Positions 13,010 through 19,038 of a stretch of DNA of 19,038 nucleotides are shown here, piece after piece; position 1 is the first letter of the stretch; each line of letters opens with the position of its first letter. A model generated the notes under the pieces. It made no database searches, was not told the origin of the DNA, and was given only the letters and a program-made list of their open reading frames with translations. The position numbers were made by a program, and so were the translations under genes. Source of the DNA: DASRZM01 sp035686365 (GTDB lineage Bacteria; Pseudomonadota; Gammaproteobacteria; Xanthomonadales; Xanthomonadaceae). The stretch is taken from NCBI GenBank assembly GCA_035686365.1, contig DASRZM010000037.1, forward strand, positions 1-19,038, given 5' to 3'.

Positions 13010-13930
13010 TCAGGCTGCCTCGAGTTCTGTGATGCGCGCGCACAGCGCCCGCGACTGCTCGCGGTGCGCCGGCGACAGCGGCGTCAACGGCAGGCGCAGA
13101 TGATCCACGATCGCGCCCAGCCCGGCCAGCAGCGCCTTCACCGGGATCGGGTTGGGTTCGATGCCCAGGAAGTCGAAAACCGGCGCCAGCTCGCGCCCGA
13201 GGGCCCCTGCCGCCTCGGCCTGTCCGGCGCGCGCAGCATCGCACAGCGCACGGAACCGGCGCGGGACCACGTTGGAAGCGACCGAGATGCACCCGTGTGC
13301 GCCGGCGAGCATCGATCGCGCCGCGGTCGGGTCGTCGCCGCTGAGCACCGTGAATCCATCGTGTGCGAGCGCCAGCAGCGCATCCATCCGCCCGGGCTCG
13401 GCGCGTGCCTCCTTGATCCCGATCACGCGCGGATCCTCGCGCAGCCGCGCCACGGTTTCCGGCAGCAGGTCGCAGGCCGTGCGCGAGGGCACGTTGTAGA
13501 GCACCACCGGCAGGCCGCCGTGCCGGGCTACTTCGGAGAAGTGCCGGAACATCCCGTCCTGGGTCGGCCGCACGTAGGCCGGCGCCACCACCAGCGCGGC
13601 ATCGGCGCCGGCCTCCGCGGCCAGCCTGGTCTGCCGCACGGTCTTGGCCGTGGCCGGCATGCCGGTGCCGGCCAGGACCGGGACGCGGCCGGCGACGGTG
13701 TCCACGGCCCGACGGATCAGTGCCTGGAACTCGTCCGGTTCCAGCGCCGCCGCCTCGCCGGTGGAGCCGGCCACGACCAGCGCCTGGCTCCCGGCCGTCA
13801 CCTGGCTTTCGAGCAGGCGACACCAGGCGTCGGCGTCGACGCTGCCATCGGCGCGGAACGGCGTCACCAGCGCTGTGATGCTGCCAGCAAGCTGCAAAGG
13901 CTGGAATCCGAGGAAAACTGCGGCCGGCAT
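13010..13930 (-). CDS. dapA: 4-hydroxy-tetrahydrodipicolinate synthase
   Basis: Condenses pyruvate with aspartate semialdehyde, the first committed step to diaminopimelate and lysine. The product is 306 aa from the ATG at 13930. Seen: GSITALVTPF (16-25), VVAGSTGEAAAL (52-63), the tyrosine motif VVLYNVPSRT (142-151) with Tyr145 and Arg150, and the Schiff-base lysine Lys173 in VIGIKEA. The start is uncertain. Relatives usually begin just before the GSITALVTPF strand, so the N-terminus here is about 10 residues longer than usual. A TTG at 13897 would give a typical length, and neither start has a Shine-Dalgarno. It is followed by the BamC-like gene and is divergent from gcvR, as in E. coli (dapA-bamC beside gcvR-bcp). 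Confidence 0.96.
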   Translation of the reverse strand: MPAAVFLGFQPLQLAGSITALVTPFRADGSVDADAWCRLLESQVTAGSQALVVAGSTGEAAALEPDEFQALIRRAVDTVAGRVPVLAGTGMPATAKTVRQTRLAAEAGADAALVVAPAYVRPTQDGMFRHFSEVARHGGLPVVLYNVPSRTACDLLPETVARLREDPRVIGIKEARAEPGRMDALLALAHDGFTVLSGDDPTAARSMLAGAHGCISVASNVVPRRFRALCDAARAGQAEAAGALGRELAPVFDFLGIEPNPIPVKALLAGLGAIVDHLRLPLTPLSPAHREQSRALCARITELEAA

Positions 13931-14012
13931 GGTATTGCGCCGGAAGGGGCAAGTCTATGGCAGCGTGCTGCCGAGCGCATCGGGGCTGCGGTCCACGGGC
14001 GTGTCGGATTGC

Positions 14013-14042
14013 TTGCGGCACGCGCGGGCGGGCCAGTATGCT
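14013..14042 (+). promoter_or_regulatory. Putative promoter of gcvR
   Basis: TTGCGG (14013-14018), 18-nt spacer, TATGCT (14037-14042) on the plus strand in the 177-bp dapA-gcvR divergent region. It would give a leader of about 60 nt. Both hexamers are partial matches. Confidence 0.4.
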
Positions 14043-14107
14043 GCACCGGCGCGGCGAGCAGCCGCCGTGTGCCTGCTCTTTCCCCTCCCTTGCTTCGACC
14101 CGGTGCC

Positions 14108-14683
14108 GTGGCGCAAAAAGACCCCAACGACCAGCCACAACGTCCGCCCAGCAACGAGAACTACCTGCTGATCAACGCCTTCGCGACGCATCCGGAGTCG
14201 CCCCTGCTGGCGGTCACCCGCCGCATTTCCGACTCCGGCTGCAGCCTCGTGGACGCGCGCCTGTCCACGGTCGGCCGCGACGTCTCGGTGATCGCGTTGG
14301 CGGTGGGCGCCTGGGACGCCGTGGCCAAGCTCGAATCCTCGCTCTCGCGGCTCGAACGCGAGGACGGCATCAAGCTGGTGAACTACCGCACCGGGCCCAG
14401 GCCCGAGCAGAGCAGCCTGCTGCCCTACATCGTGGAGGTGGTGGCCGCGGACAAGCCGGGCATCCTGTTCCAGCTGGCCGATTTCTTCGACCGCCAGGGC
14501 ATCACCATCGAGAACCTGCACTGCTCGCGCTACCGCGCGATGCAGACCGGCGCCGACATGTTCTCGGCGCAGATCACCGTGGGGATTCCCTCGAGCATGC
14601 ACATCGCGGCGCTGCGCGACGATTTCCTGGAGTTCTGCGACCACCTGAATCTCGACGCGATCATGGACCCGGTCAAGTTCTGA
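14108..14683 (+). CDS. gcvR: GcvR-type glycine cleavage regulator (two ACT domains)
   Basis: In E. coli GcvR binds GcvA and represses the glycine cleavage operon when glycine is low. The product is 191 aa from the GTG at 14108, which nearly equals E. coli GcvR (190 aa). Two ACT domains are visible. The first is about 19-100 (YLLINAFATHPESPLLAVTR, then SDSGCSLVDARLSTVGRDVSV). The second is about 108-188 (YIVEVVAADKPGILFQLADF, then FDRQGITIENLHCSRY). No DNA-binding domain is present, as expected. Codons upstream of the GTG have no ATG and look unconserved, so the GTG start is the best of poor options. The gene lies divergent from dapA and just before the bcp remnant, repeating the E. coli gcvR-bcp pair. 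The target (GcvA or another regulator) is not in the window. Confidence 0.88.
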   Translation: MAQKDPNDQPQRPPSNENYLLINAFATHPESPLLAVTRRISDSGCSLVDARLSTVGRDVSVIALAVGAWDAVAKLESSLSRLEREDGIKLVNYRTGPRPEQSSLLPYIVEVVAADKPGILFQLADFFDRQGITIENLHCSRYRAMQTGADMFSAQITVGIPSSMHIAALRDDFLEFCDHLNLDAIMDPVKF

Positions 14684-14703
14684 ACAGGAGGACGAGTCTG
14701 CAC

Positions 14704-14862
14704 ATGATCGCCCGGAAACTGGAGGACCGAGCCATGCTCGGCACCGGCGACCTCGTCCCGGACCTGGAACTGGCCCTGGGCAACGGCGAGCAGTGGCGCG
14801 GGGTCAAGGTACCCGGCCACGTCGAGGCCGTGCTGGCCGCGCTGACCGCCCTGCAGGCATGA
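14704..14862 (+). pseudogene. bcp: Remnant of bcp/prxQ thiol peroxidase with a large in-frame internal deletion
   Basis: A 52-codon frame (42 codons from the ATG at 14734, which has GGAGG eight bases before it). The N-terminal part MLGTGDLVPDLELALGNGE looks like the first strands of a PrxQ/Bcp peroxiredoxin. It is joined directly to WRGVKVPGHVEAVLAALTAL, which looks like the last helix of the same family. The middle (roughly 110 residues, including the peroxidatic cysteine motif TPGCT) is absent, yet frame, ribosome site and stop are intact. E. coli has bcp immediately after gcvR, which supports the assignment. It cannot be a working peroxidase. It may be a decaying relic or a small translated protein. 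The match rests on remembered family sequences, not on a search. Confidence 0.7.
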
Positions 14863-14926
14863 CCCCCCGCCCTGCCCCTTCCGCCACCGGCGCCGCGCGC
14901 CGGCGGTTCACCCCATGGAGTCCCGA

Positions 14927-16324
14927 ATGACCCGCGGCAAGCGCATCTATGTGCTCGACACCAACGTGCTCATGCACGATCCCACGGCGCTGTTCCGCTT
15001 CGAGGAGCACGATGTCTACGTGCCGATGATGGTGCTCGAGGAACTCGACGCGGGCAAGAAAGGCACTTCGGAAACCGCGCGCAATGCGCGCCAGGTCAGC
15101 CGCTTCCTCAACGAGCTGATCGAGCGCGCCGGTCCGGCCAGTATCGGCGACGGGTTGCCGCTGGTGCGCCCTCAGGGTCTGCAGCTGCGCGTATCGGAAA
15201 AGATCGGCCGGCTGCGATTCCAGACCGAGCCGGTCGGCGCCGGCCAGCGCTTCGGGTCGGTGGTGCCCGACAACCAGATCCTGGCCTCGATCCTGGCACT
15301 GCGCGAGTCCGAGCCGGGCGTGCCGGCGGTGCTGGTGTCCAAGGACATCAACCTGCGCATCAAGGCCTCGATCTGCGGCGTGGAGGCGGAGGACTACGAG
15401 AACGACCGTGCCCTGGACGACTTCAGCCTGCTGTACACCGGCGTGGCGCCCTTGCCCGAGGGCTTCTGGGAGCGCCACGAGCAGGATCTGCGTTCGTGGA
15501 CCGAGCGCGGCCACACGCTCTACGAACTGTCGCTGGAGGAAGGCGAGGACTGGCAGCCCAACCAGTTCCTGTATTTCGCAGGCGAGGAGGACGTGGAACT
15601 GCGTGTGCTGCGCGTGGCCGAGGGCCGGGCGATCCTGCAGATCATCGACGATTACCGCAGCAATGCGCATGCGGTGTGGGGCATCACGGCGCGCAACCGC
15701 GAGCAGAACTTCGCGCTCAATGCGCTGATGGACCCGCAGATCGACTTCGTCACGCTGCTGGGCACCGCCGGTACCGGCAAGACGCTGCTGGCCCTGGCCG
15801 CGGGCCTGGCCCAGACGATGGACCAGCAGCGCTACCGCGAGATCATCATGACCCGCGCCACGGTCTCGGTGGGCGAGGACATCGGCTTCCTGCCCGGCAC
15901 CGAGGAGGAGAAGATGACGCCATGGATGGGCGCACTGACCGACAACCTGGAAGTGCTCACGCACAACCAGGAAGGCGGCGCCTGGGGCCGGGCGGCCACC
16001 AACGACCTGCTGGCCGCGCGGATCAAGATCCGCTCACTGAACTTCATGCGCGGTCGCACTTTCCTCAACCGCTGGGTGATCATCGACGAGGCGCAGAACC
16101 TCACGCCCAAGCAGATGAAGACCCTGCTCACGCGCGCCGGTCCGGGCACCAAGATGATCTGCGTGGGCAACGTGGAGCAGATCGACACGCCGTACCTGAC
16201 CGAGACCACCTCGGGCCTGACCTACGCGATCGACCGATTCAAGGCCTGGCCGCACAGCGCCCACATCACCCTGCGCCGCGGCGAACGCTCGCGGCTGGCC
16301 GACTACGCCTCCGAAATGCTCTGA
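14927..16324 (+). CDS. PIN domain-PhoH family ATPase (YlaK/PhoH2-like)
   Basis: A 465-aa fusion of a PIN ribonuclease domain (about 5-150) and a PhoH-type P-loop ATPase (about 255-465). PIN acidic residues seen: Asp11 in YVLDTNVLMHD, Glu38/39 in MVLEELDAGKKG, Asp115 in VPDNQILA and Asp140 in SKDINLRIKA. ATPase: Walker A GTAGTGKT (279-286) and Walker B WVIIDEAQNLTPKQMKTLL (383-401), then a sensor-like ICVGNVEQIDTPYL. Mycobacterial PhoH2 proteins of this layout act as RNA helicase and ribonuclease; the proteobacterial role is less clear and phosphate control is not established. I chose the ATG at 14927, not the one 12 bases earlier, because GGAG lies six bases before it. It follows gcvR and the bcp remnant on the same strand and is followed by a repeat region rather than an obvious terminator on its own strand. 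Confidence 0.92.
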   Translation: MTRGKRIYVLDTNVLMHDPTALFRFEEHDVYVPMMVLEELDAGKKGTSETARNARQVSRFLNELIERAGPASIGDGLPLVRPQGLQLRVSEKIGRLRFQTEPVGAGQRFGSVVPDNQILASILALRESEPGVPAVLVSKDINLRIKASICGVEAEDYENDRALDDFSLLYTGVAPLPEGFWERHEQDLRSWTERGHTLYELSLEEGEDWQPNQFLYFAGEEDVELRVLRVAEGRAILQIIDDYRSNAHAVWGITARNREQNFALNALMDPQIDFVTLLGTAGTGKTLLALAAGLAQTMDQQRYREIIMTRATVSVGEDIGFLPGTEEEKMTPWMGALTDNLEVLTHNQEGGAWGRAATNDLLAARIKIRSLNFMRGRTFLNRWVIIDEAQNLTPKQMKTLLTRAGPGTKMICVGNVEQIDTPYLTETTSGLTYAIDRFKAWPHSAHITLRRGERSRLADYASEML

Positions 16325-16343
16325 TTCGTATCGTCACCGCCCT

Positions 16344-16433
16344 GTAGGAGCCGGCGTTGCCGGCGATCCGCACCACGACGACGCCCGACGAACCCGCGTG
16401 GGAGCGGCCCATGGCCGCGATCGGATCGCCGCG
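16344..16433 (+). repeat. 90-bp GTAG-headed direct repeat, copy A
   Basis: Starts GTAGGAGCCGGCGTTGCCGG, which folds as GCCGGC-GTT-GCCGGC. A second palindrome GCGGCC-CAT-GGCCGC follows, so the unit is two REP-like hairpins in tandem. Copy B (16611-16700) aligns without gaps at about 78 of 90 positions. It lies 19 nt after the phoH-like stop. Confidence 0.85.
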
Positions 16434-16460
16434 TCATTGCATCGATGGCACATTCGCTCC

Positions 16461-16579
16461 GTAGGCCGGTCCGCGAGCCGGTGACGGTTTCCGGGGCCGC
16501 CGCGAGTACATCCCTGTAGGCTGCGGACGCGCCATCCAGGGCGCGTACGCCCCCGGAAACCGTCCCCGGCCCGCGGCCC
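16461..16579 (+). repeat. GTAG-headed long-stem folded repeat, copy 2
   Basis: Starts GTAGGCC (16461-16467), then a 29-nt arm (16468-16496), a 54-nt interior and the complementary arm (16551-16579) with three mismatches. The interior hairpins are ACGCGCC/GGCGCGT and TACA-GGGA-TGTA (as read on the minus strand). Architecture and length match copy 1 at 1237-1121. Between copies the compared arms differ at seven positions, and all seven changes are matched in the partner arm. It sits between the two 90-bp direct repeats. Confidence 0.78.
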
Positions 16580-16610
16580 TCCCGCCGCCGTTCAATGGGA
16601 TTCGTGCTTC

Positions 16611-16700
16611 GTAGGAGCCGGCGTTGCCGGCGATCGGCACCACGACGACGCCCGGAAAACCTGCGTGGCAGAGGCCGACCACCGCGATCGCATCGCCGCG
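16611..16700 (+). repeat. 90-bp GTAG-headed direct repeat, copy B
   Basis: Same 5' half as copy A, with one difference in the first 44 bases. The 3' half has changes that break the second hairpin, reading GAGGCCGACCACCGC where copy A has an intact palindrome. It ends about 10 bp before the terminator of the outer-membrane protein gene. Its position gives a direct-repeat pair bracketing the folded element. Confidence 0.85.
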
Positions 16701-16710
16701 AACCGTCGAC

Positions 16711-16738
16711 AAAAAAAGGGCTCCCCGAAGGGAGCCCC
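16711..16738 (-). terminator. Intrinsic terminator of the FadL-like gene
   Basis: On the minus strand, stem GGGCTCCC/GGGAGCCC with a 4-nt TTCG loop (16737-16718) followed by seven T (16717-16711), 35 nt after the stop of the outer-membrane protein gene. TTCG is a classic stable tetraloop. Confidence 0.9.
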
Positions 16739-16772
16739 AATCAAGCCCTGAACTTGATCGCGGAATGTGGAC

Positions 16773-17909
16773 TCAGAACGGGACGCTCCACAGCGCCTCG
16801 ATCTCGAGCTGCTCGTCGTCGTCGAGCGCGCTCTGGATGTAGGGCGTGGGCCCCAGGAAATAGCGGGCGGGCGCATAGCTGGCCGCGAACAGGATGCGGC
16901 CCAGCGTGCCCAGCTCGCGCGAGTAGCTCAGCGCAAGGTTGCGGTCGGTGTAGCCGGGCTCCAGGGCGCGCAGCAGCAGCGCCGAGGTCGGCTCCGGCTG
17001 CTGGCTGGTGCTCCAGCGCAGGGTCCACTCGCCACCGCGCCGATCCACGTAGCTGGTGGCCAGCGAGTACACGGTCAGGTCGCGCCAGGCGAACGCCGGC
17101 GAGGTGCCGTCGCCCAGCAGCGAGAGCAGCCGGGTGGGCAGCGCCGCGCTGGTGAAGGCCGGCACGTCGCTGTAGAAGATGCGTTCCACGCCGCCGCGCA
17201 CGGCCAGCGCCGGCGTCAGCGCATAGCTCATGCCCACCTCGACGCGCCCGGGCAGGTCGAAGTCGCCCGGGTCGCCGTAGACGCCGCGGATGGTCTCGAA
17301 CGGATCCATGTCGATGCGCGACTGCAGCGCAAGGCCCACTTCGAAGCCCCGGTCCAGTTCCTGCGTGTAACCCACGCGCACGCCACCGCCGGTGCTGCTC
17401 TCGTGCGGGAAGCCGTACGCGTCGGGAATCACCGAGGACTCGCCGAAACGCGGCGCACCGACGAAGCCCAGGTCGGCGCTTGCGTAGCGCTGGTGCGCGA
17501 ACAGGCCGGTCACGCTCAGACGCCCACCCTCGCCGATCTCGCTCTCGATCGTCGAGGCCAGGTACTCGCCCGCGATCGGGCTGCGGCTGCGCCCGAGCAG
17601 GCCCAGTGCCGAATTCTCCGAACGCGGCTGGCTGGTCAGCGCCGAGCCGCGGCTGACCGAGAGCGGGCCGGCAGCGGCCGCATCGGCGCTGTCGAAACCG
17701 GTGCGCTGCGACTGCACGAAGCGGCTGATCGCGGTGGGCGCCGTCGGTGCCGCGACACCGGCCCAGGAGAACGCCGGGGCCATCTTCTGGCGCGTGTACT
17801 CGCGCCAGGCCTGACGCACGTCGCCCCCGGGCGCGGTCGCCGCCGCCGCGCCGGCGGATTGGCCGGCCAGGATCAGCGCGAGAGAAAACGCTACCGGGCG
17901 CATCGACAT
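16773..17909 (-). CDS. FadL/OmpP1-like outer-membrane beta-barrel protein
   Basis: A 378-aa secreted protein with a Sec signal peptide (about 1-24, MSMRPVAFSLALILAGQSAG then AAAATA). The second Met, two codons in, is an alternative start. The mature part is rich in alternating strands and ends LWSVPF, with a C-terminal Phe as in outer-membrane barrels recognised by BamA. The section with LPGRVEVGMSYALTPALAV, ERIFYSDVPAF, FAWRDLTVYSLATSY, WTLRWSTSQQPEP and LEPGYTDRNLALSYS resembles the barrel half of FadL/TodX transporters for hydrophobic compounds. The N-terminal third (QAWREYTRQKMAPAFSWAG and on) does not look like the FadL plug, and I do not recognise it. So a FadL-superfamily relation is an inference and the substrate is unknown. 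It is a single gene with its own promoter (18007-17979) and a strong terminator. Confidence 0.72.
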   Translation of the reverse strand: MSMRPVAFSLALILAGQSAGAAAATAPGGDVRQAWREYTRQKMAPAFSWAGVAAPTAPTAISRFVQSQRTGFDSADAAAAGPLSVSRGSALTSQPRSENSALGLLGRSRSPIAGEYLASTIESEIGEGGRLSVTGLFAHQRYASADLGFVGAPRFGESSVIPDAYGFPHESSTGGGVRVGYTQELDRGFEVGLALQSRIDMDPFETIRGVYGDPGDFDLPGRVEVGMSYALTPALAVRGGVERIFYSDVPAFTSAALPTRLLSLLGDGTSPAFAWRDLTVYSLATSYVDRRGGEWTLRWSTSQQPEPTSALLLRALEPGYTDRNLALSYSRELGTLGRILFAASYAPARYFLGPTPYIQSALDDDEQLEIEALWSVPF

Positions 17910-17978
17910 GGTGGGGTGGGCCTCGTCGTGGTCGACTTCGGGGTTAAGGACCGGTTAAATGACCGGCCATCGGCGCGC

Positions 17979-18007
17979 AGTATCGCGAAAACACCACACC
18001 CGGTCAA
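17979..18007 (-). promoter_or_regulatory. Putative promoter of the FadL-like gene
   Basis: TTGACC (18007-18002), an ideal 17-nt spacer and GATACT (17984-17979) on the minus strand. The leader would be about 60-65 nt. Just downstream of the -10, at about 17967-17952, lies CCGGT-CATTTA-ACCGG, an inverted repeat that could be an operator near the start site; which regulator would bind it is unknown. Confidence 0.6.
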
Positions 18008-18053
18008 TGCGCGTTTCCGGCGGTTTTCCGGCTGCCCCGCCGCGCCGATCGCG

Positions 18054-18082
18054 TCTCCAACCCCCGGTCTGTAGCGTATAAG
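18054..18082 (+). promoter_or_regulatory. Putative promoter of thiD, possibly leaderless
   Basis: TATAAG (18077-18082) lies only six bases before the thiD ATG (18089). A normal start site would fall on or next to the A of the ATG, giving a leaderless mRNA. The -35 (TCTCCA, 18054-18059, 17-nt spacing) is weak. AAGAGA just before the ATG could instead act as a poor Shine-Dalgarno from a more distant promoter. No TPP riboswitch motif is seen upstream. Confidence 0.35.
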
Positions 18083-18088
18083 AGACAA

Positions 18089-18895
18089 ATGACCCGCCCT
18101 CCGCCCTGCGTGCTCACCATCGCCGGCTCCGACTCGTGCGGCGGGGCAGGCATCCAGGCCGATCTGAAGACCTTCGCCGCCTTCGGCGTGCACGGGCTCA
18201 GCGCGATCACTGCGCTGACGGCCCAGAACACCCGTGGGGTCACCGCCGTCCACGTGCCGCCGGTGGAGTTCCTCCGCGCCCAGATCGATGCGCTGTTCGA
18301 CGACTTCCCGGTGGCGGCGGTCAAGCTCGGCATGCTGGCCGACGCCGCGGTGATCGCCGAGGTAGCGCAGGCGCTGCACCGGCACCGGCCCGCGCACGTG
18401 GTACTGGACCCGGTCATGGTCGCCACCAGCGGCGCCCGGCTGCTGGCGCCCGAAGCCGTCCAGGCGCTGCGCGACCGGCTGCTGCCACTGGCGAGCGTGC
18501 TCACGCCGAACATCCCCGAGGCCGAACTGCTGCTGGACATCGCGATCGGCGATCCCGCGGCGATGCCGGCCGCGGCCGCCGGGCTGCGCGCGCTGGGCGC
18601 CGGCGCGGTGCTGCTCAAGGGCGGCCACCTGCCGGGCCCGGTGGTGGTCGACCTGCTGGTGACCGAAGCCGGCGAGTTCCGCTTCGAGCACCCGCGCCTG
18701 GCGCTCGAGGGCCATGGCACCGGCTGCACGCTGGCCTCGGCGGTGGCGGCACGGCTTGCACTTGGGGACACGGTCCCCGAGGCCTGCGCGCGCGCCGGCC
18801 AGTACGTCCACGCCGCGCTGGCGGCGGGCAGCCCGGCCGGTCGCGCGCGGCTGACCTTCCTGGCCCATGGCGCAGGCGCGCCGCGGCGCCGATGA
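18089..18895 (+). CDS. thiD: Hydroxymethylpyrimidine / phosphomethylpyrimidine kinase
   Basis: Phosphorylates HMP and then HMP-phosphate to HMP-diphosphate for thiamine synthesis. The product is 268 aa, the normal length of a stand-alone ThiD. Seen: LTIAGSDSCGGAGIQADLKT (9-28); GLSAITALTAQNTRGV (36-51), which includes the usual TA(L/I)TAQN signature; KLGML (79-83); DPVMVATSG (107-115); LTPNIPEAELL (138-148); LLKGGHL (175-181); and the C-terminal anion hole HGTGCTLASAVA (209-220), with reactive Cys213 and GTGC as in the ribokinase superfamily. The catalytic Asp normally found there is replaced by Cys, as is usual in ThiD. No other thiamine gene is in the window. It diverges from the FadL-like gene (179-bp gap) and is followed by a hairpin array. 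Confidence 0.96.
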   Translation: MTRPPPCVLTIAGSDSCGGAGIQADLKTFAAFGVHGLSAITALTAQNTRGVTAVHVPPVEFLRAQIDALFDDFPVAAVKLGMLADAAVIAEVAQALHRHRPAHVVLDPVMVATSGARLLAPEAVQALRDRLLPLASVLTPNIPEAELLLDIAIGDPAAMPAAAAGLRALGAGAVLLKGGHLPGPVVVDLLVTEAGEFRFEHPRLALEGHGTGCTLASAVAARLALGDTVPEACARAGQYVHAALAAGSPAGRARLTFLAHGAGAPRRR

Positions 18896-18913
18896 GGCCG
18901 ACGGCGCGCCAGG

Positions 18914-19023
18914 GAACCTCTGAACAGGTTCAGAGGTTCGCGCGCCATGGATGGCGCGCTCGCGGATCAAGCACCCAGTGCTTGATCCGGCGGAGCCGAG
19001 TCCGGACATGTGCCGGACTCGGC
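18914..19023. repeat. Array of four perfect tandem hairpins after thiD
   Basis: Four palindromes lie almost back to back. (a) 18914-18939: 12-bp arms GAACCTCTGAAC/GTTCAGAGGTTC, 2-nt centre. (b) 18940-18959: GCGCGCCAT-GG-ATGGCGCGC. (c) 18963-18989: 12-bp arms CGGATCAAGCAC/GTGCTTGATCCG, 3-nt loop. (d) 18995-19023: 11-bp arms GCCGAGTCCGG/CCGGACTCGGC, 7-nt loop. All four are perfect. Hairpin (b) shares the GCGCC-ATGGAT-GGCGC core with the repeat at 1152-1173. None is followed by a T run, so this is not an ordinary intrinsic terminator. The array may continue past the right edge. Confidence 0.85.
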
Positions 19024-19038
19024 GTGTCTGATCCAGTC

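Noticed and set aside
13064..14683. A long plus-strand frame that would extend gcvR upstream through dapA
   Set aside because: Only the part after about 14108 has ACT-domain sequence; the upstream part is antisense to dapA and has no sensible start. The GTG at 14108 gives the family length.
16344..16700. CRISPR array
   Set aside because: Only two diverged 90-bp repeats with a 177-bp palindromic spacer and no cas genes; this fits REP-type elements instead.
17910..18088. TPP riboswitch upstream of thiD
   Set aside because: I looked for the CTGAGA and the conserved thi-box segments and found neither; the thiD promoter candidate leaves no leader for one.

Overview
This is a contiguous stretch of a very GC-rich bacterial chromosome, most likely from the Xanthomonadaceae/Lysobacteraceae (Lysobacter, Luteimonas, Pseudoxanthomonas, Stenotrophomonas type). 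That assignment is inferred from base composition, protein flavour, gammaproteobacterial gene order (mutL-amiB-tsaE-nnr-queG; pcnB-folK-panB-panC-panD; bamC-dapA/gcvR-bcp) and GTAG-headed intergenic palindromes of the kind known in Stenotrophomonas. No phage, plasmid, defence island or CRISPR is present. Nearly all coding content is conserved housekeeping.

Layout. (1) 1-4709, minus strand: mutL (cut by the left edge), amiB, tsaE, nnr. This is the classic mutL cluster, but mutL and amiB are separated by about 500 bp of palindromic repeats. (2) 4756-4917: a long imperfect palindrome (MITE-like) between nnr and divergent queG, ending about 11 bp from the queG start. (3) 6019-11866, minus strand: pcnB-folK-panB-panC, an intrinsic terminator, then panD-pgi. 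It covers RNA polyadenylation, a folate step, pantothenate synthesis and glucose-6-phosphate isomerase. (4) 12024-12456, plus: tRNA-Glu(CTC) and the 7Fe-8S ferredoxin fdxA. (5) 12469-13930, minus: a BamC-like lipoprotein and dapA. Divergent from it are gcvR, a collapsed bcp peroxiredoxin remnant and a PIN-PhoH ATPase (14108-16324). (6) 16325-16740: a nested repeat region. (7) A FadL-like outer-membrane protein (minus) and thiD (plus), then four tandem perfect hairpins at the right edge.

The best candidate for something undescribed is not a protein. Two intergenic elements (1121-1237 and 16461-16579) share a GTAGGCC head, a 29-bp outer stem and two internal hairpins. They differ at seven aligned stem positions, and all seven differences are matched in the opposite arm. 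This looks like a folded, three-way-junction-type repeat whose shape has been kept while its sequence changed. Other points worth a second look are the in-frame internal deletion that reduced bcp to about 42-52 codons without its active-site cysteine, a glycine where PGI usually has its catalytic glutamate, the MITE-like palindrome at queG, and the hairpin array after thiD.
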